This document shows positions 17,468 through 25,150 of a stretch of DNA of 64,000 nucleotides, one piece after another. Source of the stretch: JAABSX01 sp964480455 (GTDB lineage: Bacteria; Bacteroidota; Bacteroidia; Cytophagales; Microscillaceae). Position 1 is the stretch's first letter. Each line of letters begins with the position of its first letter. Position numbers and translations under genes: made by a program. The notes under the pieces are model-generated. The model had not been told where the DNA came from, did no database searches, and worked only from the letters and a program-made list of their open reading frames with translations. The stretch is taken from NCBI GenBank assembly GCA_964480455.1, contig CAYZQI010000006.1, forward strand, positions 1-64,000, given 5' to 3'.

Positions 17468-18166
17468 TTATTCTACCAAAAAACGATATCCTACTCCTTT
17501 GAGAGAAATAATTTGTACTTTTTCTTCGGCTTTAAGGTATTCTCGCAGTTTAGTGATATACACATCAAGATTACGAGAATTATAAAAAGAGTCATCTTTC
17601 CAAACTTTTAGCAAAATTGCTTTTCGCTCGATGATGGTGTTGGGGTTTTGTGCTAAGATAGTAAGTAGCTCTACTTCACGGTGTGAAAGTTTACGAATGT
17701 CTTGGTTGAGGTGCAGTTCATGGCGTTTGGGGTAAAAACGATATTTTCCGATATATACGACCTCCGTTTGTGAGGATGTATTCAGTTTTTTATGAGCAGT
17801 AAGGTTGAGTAAGTTTTGGATTCTTACTATTAGTTCTTCTAGGCTGAAAGGCTTACGCAGGTAGTCATTTCCTCCTACCTTAAATCCTTGTAATAAATCT
17901 TCTGTTTGGCTTTTGGCAGTCAGAAATATGATGGGCATAGAAGGTGATAGCTTTCTGATTTCTTCGGCAATAGTGTAGCCATCCTTATTGGGCAGCATAA
18001 TGTCTAAGACACATATATCTGGTTGGAAACTCTGAAATTTCTCGCGGACTCCTCCTCCTTCGGCAAGCATGAGTACCTCGAAGCTGCGTATTTCAAGGCT
18101 ATCTTTTACGATTTTACCTAAAAAAACCTCGTCTTCTACATAGAGTATTTTTTGTTTTTTGGTCAT
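17468..18166 (-). CDS. OmpR/PhoB-family response regulator
   Basis: A 232-residue two-component response regulator. The receiver domain (residues 5-120) has the acidic pair E11/D12, phospho-acceptor D55 in VLDIMLPNKDG, T83 in FLTAK and K105 in LRKPF. The C-terminal winged-helix DNA-binding domain (about 130-232) contains LSHREVELLTILAQNPNTII and RNLDVYITKLREYL. No sensor kinase gene is adjacent; the gene upstream on the same strand, 29 bases away, codes for a secreted GPY-repeat protein. The partner kinase must therefore be encoded elsewhere. Confidence 0.95.
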   Translation of the reverse strand: MTKKQKILYVEDEVFLGKIVKDSLEIRSFEVLMLAEGGGVREKFQSFQPDICVLDIMLPNKDGYTIAEEIRKLSPSMPIIFLTAKSQTEDLLQGFKVGGNDYLRKPFSLEELIVRIQNLLNLTAHKKLNTSSQTEVVYIGKYRFYPKRHELHLNQDIRKLSHREVELLTILAQNPNTIIERKAILLKVWKDDSFYNSRNLDVYITKLREYLKAEEKVQIISLKGVGYRFLVE

Positions 18167-18195
18167 TGTATTTGTATTATAACTTCTGATTTACC

Positions 18196-19653
18196 TCACT
18201 CGAGGAGTAGCTTATTGAGATAGACTGTCTTACCATCCATGCTAAACCAAGAAAAATACTCTTGTCCATCTTCTTTGACCAAAGCAATACCTCCCATAAA
18301 ATCTTCTTTGCGCTCTTGGTTATTGACAAGGAGTTTTTTACTGTTATCGCGTGAGTCCACATAATAAAATGCCCAGTTTTTAGCATCTTTGCCCATAATC
18401 ACCTCTCCCATTCCTTGCAGTGGGTTGATATTGTAAGGGCCAAAAGAACGCCCATCTGAGAAATGCAGGGTGTAAGTACCATCATTGTTATTGCTAAGTA
18501 AGCCCCACTCTTCGCTTTCGGGAGCAAACTTTACGTACACTATATTGTTATACATCCCTTTAAAATACTTGTCGTTCATGTAAAGAGAGTCTTTGGCTAT
18601 ACCTGCTTTTTTGATAACTGCCACACTTTTTCGGCTTTGGCTTACATAGTAATCTTTCACATTTCTCGAGAAAATTCCATCTCCTTTGAAGTGTAGCGTC
18701 TTGGTGCTTGGGTCTATATAGTTAAATTTATTGTATTCCTCGCCCATATCCACTGCTCGCACCATGTTTTTGTAGGGGCCGTAGAGTTCATCATTGGCTA
18801 TAAAATAGAGTTTTTGGTCGAGTGCTACGGTTTGTCCATAGTTAGCACCTTTGCTGTAGATTTGTCTGTAATCATACTCTACATTGCCAGGTATTTCTTG
18901 CTCGAAAGTGCCTATTTCTCCTGTATTGGTAAAAATGGTAAATTGCTGGATCTCTATGCCGTTCACCTTTTTAGGTACTACCCCTTTCGCTTCGGCAGTA
19001 AGCACCCAGCGGTTGCCTTTGCCTGCCAAAAATTCAAAGTTAACGATTCGTTTGTATGGTCCTGTTTTTTTGCCATTATTAAAGAGTATGTAATACTCCT
19101 CAGGGCTGTCGCTATAGACAATGGCCCAGCGCATGCCATCATCACTAAGGTAATAATTATGCAAAGAGGTATAGGGGCCATAATCTTTGCCATTGATTAC
19201 CACACGGGTAGTGCCTTCAAGCTGGTCTATCAGTACATAAGACCAAGCTTTGCTAGATACTTTTAGCCCCACGGGGTAGAGAGGGTCTTTGTGTATGCCT
19301 ATTTCTTCTCCATTGAAGACTACATAACTTGTTTCATTTTTTGAATCAATAAAACCCCAACTACTAAGGTTGAATACTGGTTTTTCTACAATTCTTCTAT
19401 CAAAAGGGCCATAAATTTTACCCTTGATATGGTAGCTTCTGCTAAACTGCTTTACATCTGCGGTTACCATGATATAGCCCAATTCATCTTGGTAAAGCCC
19501 CAAGGAGTTTTCTTCGTAAGCAACTACTTCATTAGAGTTAAGTGTATAGACCTTTTCTCTTTTCAAGATTTCTTGGGCTTGTATAGTTTCTAGGCTCATC
19601 AATGAAAATAAAAGGATTCCTAAGTGTGAAGTATAGCGTTTGATATGATTCAT
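18196..19653 (-). CDS. Secreted protein with repeated GPY/F motifs
   Basis: A 485-residue product with an N-terminal signal peptide ending near QAQ (residues 1-27). It carries at least five copies of an x-G-P-(Y/F) turn motif (about residues 82, 159, 198, 292 and 405), each preceded by a short beta segment such as VVINGKDYGPY or ILFNNGKKTGPY. The spacing suggests a repeated beta-sheet fold, perhaps a propeller; this is inference. No catalytic motif is seen. It precedes the response regulator by 29 bases on the same strand, so they are likely co-transcribed and it could be an extracytoplasmic accessory of that signalling system. Family not recognised. Confidence 0.75.
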   Translation of the reverse strand: MNHIKRYTSHLGILLFSLMSLETIQAQEILKREKVYTLNSNEVVAYEENSLGLYQDELGYIMVTADVKQFSRSYHIKGKIYGPFDRRIVEKPVFNLSSWGFIDSKNETSYVVFNGEEIGIHKDPLYPVGLKVSSKAWSYVLIDQLEGTTRVVINGKDYGPYTSLHNYYLSDDGMRWAIVYSDSPEEYYILFNNGKKTGPYKRIVNFEFLAGKGNRWVLTAEAKGVVPKKVNGIEIQQFTIFTNTGEIGTFEQEIPGNVEYDYRQIYSKGANYGQTVALDQKLYFIANDELYGPYKNMVRAVDMGEEYNKFNYIDPSTKTLHFKGDGIFSRNVKDYYVSQSRKSVAVIKKAGIAKDSLYMNDKYFKGMYNNIVYVKFAPESEEWGLLSNNNDGTYTLHFSDGRSFGPYNINPLQGMGEVIMGKDAKNWAFYYVDSRDNSKKLLVNNQERKEDFMGGIALVKEDGQEYFSWFSMDGKTVYLNKLLLE

Positions 19654-19887
19654 ATAAAGATTTACAAGTTGAGGTGTTATGTTTTAATTTTCGAGAAATT
19701 TTCAGAGTAACAACGAATTAAAGATAAATTTAGATGTGTTTTTGGTTACATCTGATAAGCAAAATTAGTATTATTCTGTATGAAATGGCAAATTATTGAC
19801 CAAGTTTGGAGAGAAGATAGTTCACTTTTTAACAATAAATACATAGCAACGCTTCCACTTTCTTTCTTTTATAGTGGTAAATAGCAC

Positions 19888-20841
19888 TTATTTTTTTGTT
19901 TCTTTTACAGAAATTGAAATAGGGGTAAGTTTGTAACCTTTTTCTCTTAGTTGGGCTATCAATCCATAGCTAGCAGGGAGATGACCTGCACCTACTGCTA
20001 TAAACAGGCGTTTGTTGAGTTTTAAGTAATTATCAATTTGTGGTATCCAATTATTGTTGCGTTGTACAAGTAATGCTTCAAGTTCTTCTGGTTGGGTAGT
20101 TTTCTCCATAATCTCAAGCAATCCATCTAAGTCTTGTGCTTCATACATATTGGTCAGTGCAAATACATCTTTGGAAGATTGGCTTTCTTGGTCTTGCACC
20201 ATCTCCAGGAGCATTTCTACTTGTCGCTCTAGGGTATAGCCGTCATAAAGTGCACGGAGCTGGTCATCTACGCTTTCTAGTCCAGCTACTTGCTTACCTA
20301 GGTCTTTGCCTTTTTGCTGAAAAAAGCCGTCCATTGAATTACCGATTGGGTTTTCTAGTCCTTTTGGGATAGGAATATCTTCTTTTTCTTTCCCTTTCAT
20401 AAATTTTGCCATAGTGATGAGCTGGTGAATGAAGATGGGTTTCACATTGTTGAAAGTAGCTATTCCTATGCCCATATTTTCTCGCAAACATTCATCAACC
20501 TCTTTGTATTGCTCAGGTGTGAGTAGTGTTTTGAGGCTTTTGTCGGGCATTATCATAGCCATAGTAAATTTTAGTAGCATAGCAGATGTATTGCTGCTAT
20601 CTATGGCTATTTCGCCTAGCACTATATCTACTGACTCGAGTGCCTCGAGTATCTGCTCATTTTTTTTAATAAATTGGTAATCGTAGAGGTGATGCGTGCC
20701 AAAAAGGTAGCTAGGTGTTATCAAATCATTTCCAGAAATTTTCCAAAAAAGGGCATTGTTTTGAGGGGTTTGTGAAGCCGCCACCACAAAACAAATTAAC
20801 AATAAGCAAATAGAAAGATATATTTTTTTGATGGGCTGCAT
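19888..20841 (-). CDS. TraB/GumN family protein
   Basis: A 317-residue product with a signal peptide (MQPIKKIYLSICLLLICFVV to about residue 23). It has the TraB/GumN hallmarks: SYLFGTHHLYD near the N-terminus and VGAGHLPASYGLIAQLREKGY near the C-terminus, with an acidic residue in VLGEI. Members are extracytoplasmic and related to the Tiki metalloprotease fold (GTHH/E-type sites); the physiological substrate in bacteria is unknown. It is a single gene, with 215 bases of unremarkable AT-rich DNA upstream. Confidence 0.85.
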   Translation of the reverse strand: MQPIKKIYLSICLLLICFVVAASQTPQNNALFWKISGNDLITPSYLFGTHHLYDYQFIKKNEQILEALESVDIVLGEIAIDSSNTSAMLLKFTMAMIMPDKSLKTLLTPEQYKEVDECLRENMGIGIATFNNVKPIFIHQLITMAKFMKGKEKEDIPIPKGLENPIGNSMDGFFQQKGKDLGKQVAGLESVDDQLRALYDGYTLERQVEMLLEMVQDQESQSSKDVFALTNMYEAQDLDGLLEIMEKTTQPEELEALLVQRNNNWIPQIDNYLKLNKRLFIAVGAGHLPASYGLIAQLREKGYKLTPISISVKETKK

Positions 20842-21056
20842 AGTATTTGAACAAAAATTAATTAATTATAAATTGTTGGTTGCTAGCTAGTATCAATGAA
20901 GCAAACAGCTACTTTTTGTAAAATACTCATCGCTAACGAATACGATTACCAACTTAATAGGTAGCTCTTTTTTTAAAAGAGATATCCAATGATAAGCAAT
21001 ATAATACTTACCAATAATACAAACTATAAGCACTTAGCACCTTTAAAGGTTCTTTG

Positions 21057-21533
21057 CTACTCATAATCAAAACGATTCAAATTTTCATTCATCACTTCCC
21101 AAGTGCGGTCAGCAAGTAAGCTCACGGTAGAGATGTACTCAAAAGGCATGCTTTTGCCCCACTCGTCTGGGCTTACCATTGAGAGAACATATTTGCCACT
21201 TTTGCGGAGGTAGAGATGGTATGTATGCCCTACTACGGGTTCAAAGTTCATGTCTGCTTCATAGATTTGGCGCGAAACCTCTGCCCTTTGCTGTAATGCC
21301 TCTGCTTGCTCGGTGAGTACACGCATTTGGTCGTAAAGCTGGCGTAACTGCCGGTCGGTTTGTTGCTCCATAGCTGCAACAGATTTGCTATGAATTGCAC
21401 CCTTTTCGGTAGGTTTTATCACCGCCCCACCTGCGGTATGTGCATAGGGAAGTGTACCCGGATTTTCAGCTATTTTATCTTTATCAATAGGGTTGATAAA
21501 TTCTTTTTGTTCTTCTTGTTTTTCTTTGTTCAT
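21057..21533 (-). CDS. DUF2452 family protein
   Basis: The product is 158 residues from the ATG ending at 21533 (MNKEKQEEQKEFINPIDKDK). The open frame upstream to 21626 overlaps the promoter, so it is excluded. It has the DUF2452 layout: an N-terminal NPGTLPYAHTAGGAVIKP, a coiled-coil of about 40 residues (MEQQTDRQLRQLYDQMRVLT) and a C-terminal GHTYHLYLRKSGKYVLSMVSP followed by EWG. The family is widespread in Bacteroidota and uncharacterised. It is transcribed alone, divergently from nqrF, from a promoter with both elements visible. Confidence 0.8.
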   Translation of the reverse strand: MNKEKQEEQKEFINPIDKDKIAENPGTLPYAHTAGGAVIKPTEKGAIHSKSVAAMEQQTDRQLRQLYDQMRVLTEQAEALQQRAEVSRQIYEADMNFEPVVGHTYHLYLRKSGKYVLSMVSPDEWGKSMPFEYISTVSLLADRTWEVMNENLNRFDYE

Positions 21534-21559
21534 AATCTTTGATTTATCAGCTAACTTTG

Positions 21560-21590
21560 CAAAGGTACAATTGTTTGTACCCAATTTCAA
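21560..21590 (-). promoter_or_regulatory. Promoter of the DUF2452 gene
   Basis: On the minus strand TTG (21588-21590) is followed after 20 bases by TACCTTTG (21560-21567), which fits the Bacteroidota TTG-N17-23-TAnnTTTG consensus. The ATG is 26 bases further on. Confidence 0.75.
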
Positions 21591-21732
21591 ATTAAGTGGA
21601 TTTACTGTGTGGCGACCATTTCTCAATTATCAAGAAAATATTTAGATTTTCTTAACTTTTTCCACGTAAGATAAGTTAAAAAAATATTAATAAAAAGAAG
21701 TAAGTCTTTTTAGTTTTTTTGCAAATGTGTAT

Positions 21733-21740
21733 TAAATTTG
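21733..21740 (+). promoter_or_regulatory. -7 box upstream of nqrF
   Basis: TAAATTTG matches TAnnTTTG and lies 31 bases before the nqrF ATG. No TTG is at the right -33 distance. Confidence 0.4.
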
Positions 21741-21771
21741 AACTGAATTTCTAATAATAATAAATCAATTC

Positions 21772-23085
21772 ATGGAAGTTACTTTAATATCAGGCGTAAT
21801 GGCCTTTACAGTAGTGATTGTGTTCTTGGTAGTGTTACTACTTTTTGCACAATCAAAGCTAGTACAGAGTGGTCCTGTCAAAATTATCATTAATGGTGAT
21901 GAGGCAAATCCTAGAGTAGTACCTGCTGGCTCTACACTACTCACTACACTCTCACAAGAAAGTATGTTTCTTCCTTCTGCCTGTGGCGGCGGGGGCACAT
22001 GCGCAATGTGTAAGTGTATTGTGGAAGACGGAGCTGGAGATGTACTCCCTACCGAAGTAGGACATCTAAGCAGACAAGAGCGCAAGGACAAGGTAAGGCT
22101 GGCGTGCCAAGTAAAAGTGAAGCAAGACCTCCGCATCAGAATTCCAGAAGAAATCTTTGGAATCAAAAAATGGGATTGTGAGGTAGTTTCTAACTACAAC
22201 GTAGCTACCTTTATCAAAGAATTTGTAGTAAAACTTCCCGAGGGTGAAACCCTCAACTTTGAGTCGGGTGGTTATGTACAGATTGATGTGCCCGTGATAA
22301 CCGTAGATTTTAAAGACTTTGATATTGCCCCACGCTCAAATGATCCCGAAGGACCAGAAAAATTTAAAGAAGATTGGGATAATTTCAACCTCTGGGAACT
22401 CACTATGAAAAATCCAGAGCCACAGTTTAGGGCCTACTCGATGGCAAATCACCCTGCCGAAGGCAATATTGTGATGCTTAATATCAGGATTGCTACTCCT
22501 CCTTGGGATAGAGCCAATAATAAGTGGATGGCGGTTAATCCTGGGGTGTGTTCTTCTTATGTTTTCTCACGCAAGCCTGGCGACAAAGTAACCATCTCAG
22601 GACCTTATGGAGAGTTTCATATCAACCCCACACAGCGTGAAATGATTTACATAGGAGGTGGCGCAGGTATGGCACCGCTTCGCTCACACATTTTTCATCT
22701 TTTCCACACAGAAAAAACCGATAGAAAAGTATCTTATTGGTATGGTGGGCGTTCGCGTAGAGAGTTGTTTTACACCAAAGATTTTCGCGACATAGAAAAA
22801 GATTTTCCTAATTTCAAATACCATATTGCACTTTCTGACAAGAAAATGGCAGAAGAGGTAGATAATTGGAAAGTCAAAAAAAACATGAATGATGAGGAAG
22901 GTGAAGGCTACATTGGTTTTATTCACGAAGTTTTAAAGAAAAATTACCTAGATAAACATCCAGAGCCAGAGGAAATAGAGTATTATCTTTGCGGTCCTCC
23001 TTTGATGAATGCAGCAGTACTAAAAATGCTTGATGAAATGGGTGTGCCCGACGAGAATATCAGATTTGATGATTTTGGTGGATAA
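21772..23085 (+). CDS. nqrF: Na+-translocating NADH:quinone reductase subunit F
   Basis: NqrF is the NADH-oxidising subunit of the sodium-pumping respiratory complex. The 437-residue product has an N-terminal membrane helix (residues 5-26), a [2Fe-2S] ferredoxin domain with C71, C77, C80 and C112, and an FAD/NAD(H) reductase domain. The latter shows RAYSMANHP for FAD binding, GGGAGMAPLRSHI for NADH binding and the terminal DDFGG. Subunits A-E are not adjacent, so they must be encoded elsewhere. The gene is followed by a terminator shared with the convergent ogt gene. Confidence 0.96.
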   Translation: MEVTLISGVMAFTVVIVFLVVLLLFAQSKLVQSGPVKIIINGDEANPRVVPAGSTLLTTLSQESMFLPSACGGGGTCAMCKCIVEDGAGDVLPTEVGHLSRQERKDKVRLACQVKVKQDLRIRIPEEIFGIKKWDCEVVSNYNVATFIKEFVVKLPEGETLNFESGGYVQIDVPVITVDFKDFDIAPRSNDPEGPEKFKEDWDNFNLWELTMKNPEPQFRAYSMANHPAEGNIVMLNIRIATPPWDRANNKWMAVNPGVCSSYVFSRKPGDKVTISGPYGEFHINPTQREMIYIGGGAGMAPLRSHIFHLFHTEKTDRKVSYWYGGRSRRELFYTKDFRDIEKDFPNFKYHIALSDKKMAEEVDNWKVKKNMNDEEGEGYIGFIHEVLKKNYLDKHPEPEEIEYYLCGPPLMNAAVLKMLDEMGVPDENIRFDDFGG

Positions 23086-23111
23086 GCAAAACACCCTCCC
23101 TAAAACACAAG

Positions 23112-23138
23112 ACCACTCCCTAAAAAGGAAGTGGTTTT
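23112..23138. terminator. Terminator between nqrF and ogt
   Basis: ACCACTCCCT (23112-23121) pairs with AGGAAGTGGT (23126-23135) with one mismatch and a 4-base A loop, followed by four T. It lies 26 bases after the nqrF stop and overlaps the last codons of the convergent ogt gene. Confidence 0.8.
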
Positions 23139-23644
23139 GTTGCATTAGGGAGGCTCAGGATTTTAGTACGACTATTCTCTAGCTTGATAAGTTTTGCTTT
23201 GCGCCATAGTTCTCCTGCATAGCCTGTCAGTTGCTTGTTGCTGCCTATTACTCTATGACAAGGTACTAAAATTAAGATAGGGTTGTGGGCATTGGCGTTT
23301 GCTGCGGCACGCACAGCTTTAGGCTTTTTGAGTGCTAAGGCAAGCTGCTGATAGTTGAAAGTAGTGCCATAGGGTATGCTTTGAAGTTGCTGCCATACCA
23401 ATTGCTGAAATACTGTGCCTTGTGGTGCAATTGGAATAGAAAAATGTTGCAATGACCGACTAAAATAGGCGGACAGTTCCTGCTTGAGTTGCAGGAGTAA
23501 TTGGCAAGGCTGATTTTCAGAGGGGGAAGGCTGCATTGGCTTCTCTACAAATTTTAATTCAATGAGTGCTTCTTGCTTCGCCACAGCACGTAGCCAACCC
23601 AAAGGGGAGCTAATAAAAGACTCAAAACGCCCTTCTACTTCCAT
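23120..23644 (-). CDS. ogt: Methylated-DNA--protein-cysteine methyltransferase
   Basis: This suicide enzyme transfers the methyl group of O6-methylguanine (and O4-methylthymine) to its own cysteine. The 174-residue product has the active-site motif PCHRVIG with the acceptor Cys at 129. IPYGTTFNYQQLALAL and VRAAANANAHNP supply the DNA-binding helix-turn-helix and the Asn hinge. It lacks the AdaA-type N-terminal regulator domain. Its ATG overlaps the stop of the RlpA-like gene (TAATG), so translation is probably coupled, and it is the last gene of a three-gene minus-strand operon. Confidence 0.95.
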   Translation of the reverse strand: MEVEGRFESFISSPLGWLRAVAKQEALIELKFVEKPMQPSPSENQPCQLLLQLKQELSAYFSRSLQHFSIPIAPQGTVFQQLVWQQLQSIPYGTTFNYQQLALALKKPKAVRAAANANAHNPILILVPCHRVIGSNKQLTGYAGELWRKAKLIKLENSRTKILSLPNATKPLPF

Positions 23645-24042
23645 TATTTAAGTATTTTTATTTTTACATTGACCACTCCATCAGTAATCATATCAATTTT
23701 TTTAGCGGCTGCTTCTGAGAGGTCTATGCTTCTCTTTGAGCTAGAGGGCATGCGGTCGTTGATACGGACAACTACCTTTTTGCCATTTTTAAGATTCTCT
23801 ACTTCTACTTTGGTCTGAAATGGCAGCGTCTTGTGGGCAGCTGTGAGTTTGTTTTTATCGTAAATTTCACCACTTGCTGTAGGTCTTCCATGAAATCTGT
23901 TGGCATAGTAAGAAGCCTCTCCTTTGGTTAGTGCTTCTGTGCTTGTGGTGCTAGGTCGCAAAAGCTCACAAGCAGACACCAAAAAAATAAGTGCAGCTAC
24001 TGCTACACTTATTTTGAGATATTTATGATAGATATTAGTCAT
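23644..24042 (-). CDS. RlpA-like double-psi beta-barrel lipoprotein
   Basis: A 132-residue product with a lipoprotein signal: the lipobox LVSAC puts the lipidated Cys at residue 25. The mature part is a double-psi beta-barrel of the RlpA type: GEASYYANRFHGRPTASGE, LPFQTKVEVENLKNG and VVRINDRMP, with the Asp of the family's active site. RlpA proteins are outer-membrane septal peptidoglycan hydrolases or binders. This one has no SPOR domain and is short, so it resembles the DPBB-only form. It is translationally coupled to ogt, and 19 bases separate it from the upstream gene. Confidence 0.9.
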   Translation of the reverse strand: MTNIYHKYLKISVAVAALIFLVSACELLRPSTTSTEALTKGEASYYANRFHGRPTASGEIYDKNKLTAAHKTLPFQTKVEVENLKNGKKVVVRINDRMPSSSKRSIDLSEAAAKKIDMITDGVVNVKIKILK

Positions 24043-24061
24043 CTAAATTAAGTTCTTTTGG

Positions 24062-24979
24062 TTATTTTGGTATGACTGATACCACAATGTTATTTCTCTG
24101 CAAGAAATTGAAGTAAGCGATTTGAAATGCCTCACGGTCGTCTTCTGAGAGATTTGGAAGTGCCAAGAGTGCTTCATAGGCCTGCTTTGCTTCAAAAAAA
24201 AGTTGTTTTGATTCATAAAAATCAGCTAACACAAATGTATCATAGGCATTGCCCGTGCCTGTGAGTTCTGTACTTTTGAGGTGGTTGAGTTGTGTCTGTA
24301 AATTACTTTTTTCCTGTACAGAGAGTGGCTTTAGTGCAAAACCAACATTAGTGCGCACAGCAGGGTTATTTTTGCTGGCTATTCTTACAATAAAGCTTTG
24401 CCCTTGCGGAATCTGTGTAATAAATTCGTTCAATTGGAGCGTGTATTGGTTTTGTGAGGTAGTATAAGTCTTAATGAGTTGATTCTCAAAGTTTAAGATT
24501 TGAATCAAATATTCGCCTTGGGGAGTGGCAGCATTCCATTGGAGAGTAAAACTAGACTGTGTTATGCGTGCCTGCCTTGGCAGCACTACTTCAATTGCCT
24601 CTTGGCTTCTTTCTACTGCTCCATAAGCACTCATGTATTTGTGGTTTCGGCTGCTTTGCTGCACATCACTCACGAGGTAGGTCTGGTAGCGATTTTTCTT
24701 AAGATTTTCTTCTAAATTGTCGATATTTCGCTCTATAGCACTGCGTTCACTGCTAATCTGCACAGTGCCTCCAGAGCGGTGAATAAGGCTCAGGTAGCTC
24801 TTAGGTTGTACTGAAACTTTGTCTTTGTGCTTCAGCTGGTTACCTGCCTTCAAAATTTGCGCGTTGCTGAGGCTTTTGCCCATAGTTGCCATCACTCTAA
24901 AAGCATACTGAGCTTTGAGAGGGTTAGTAGTGCTTACTAACAATCCAATCACTAAAACAAAATAAGTAATTACTCGCAT
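24062..24979 (-). CDS. Secreted protein of unknown function, FecR-like N-terminal region
   Basis: A 305-residue product with a signal peptide ending near LKAQ (residue 24). Residues about 35-75 (LKAGNQLKHKDKVSVQPKSY then GGTVQISS) resemble the FecR-type beta fold that follows a threshold for peptidoglycan or envelope proteins; this is a weak match. A middle beta domain (about 130-210) looks immunoglobulin-like, and the C-terminal part (LADFYESKQLFFEAKQAYEAL) looks like one tetratricopeptide-type helix pair. It starts the operon with the RlpA-like and ogt genes. Function unknown. Confidence 0.7.
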   Translation of the reverse strand: MRVITYFVLVIGLLVSTTNPLKAQYAFRVMATMGKSLSNAQILKAGNQLKHKDKVSVQPKSYLSLIHRSGGTVQISSERSAIERNIDNLEENLKKNRYQTYLVSDVQQSSRNHKYMSAYGAVERSQEAIEVVLPRQARITQSSFTLQWNAATPQGEYLIQILNFENQLIKTYTTSQNQYTLQLNEFITQIPQGQSFIVRIASKNNPAVRTNVGFALKPLSVQEKSNLQTQLNHLKSTELTGTGNAYDTFVLADFYESKQLFFEAKQAYEALLALPNLSEDDREAFQIAYFNFLQRNNIVVSVIPK

Positions 24980-25150
24980 TTTTTTAAGGGTTTTTAGTAA
25001 AGATGAATTATTGTATTCTATGCAAAAGGTAGCCGAGTCATAATTTTCTGCAATTTACTAAAATATGAGGAATATTAGTCTCTTTCGAGATTATTTTTTA
25101 TAAATTTATTTTTTGCTGTGCGAAGTAGCTTTCAGTAAGCAAGGATTCAA

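Noticed and set aside
19780..19884. 34-codon open frame (MKWQIIDQVWREDSSLFNNK) on the plus strand
   Set aside because: It lies in a non-coding gap and has no -7 box or related protein; short frames of this size arise by chance in AT-rich DNA.
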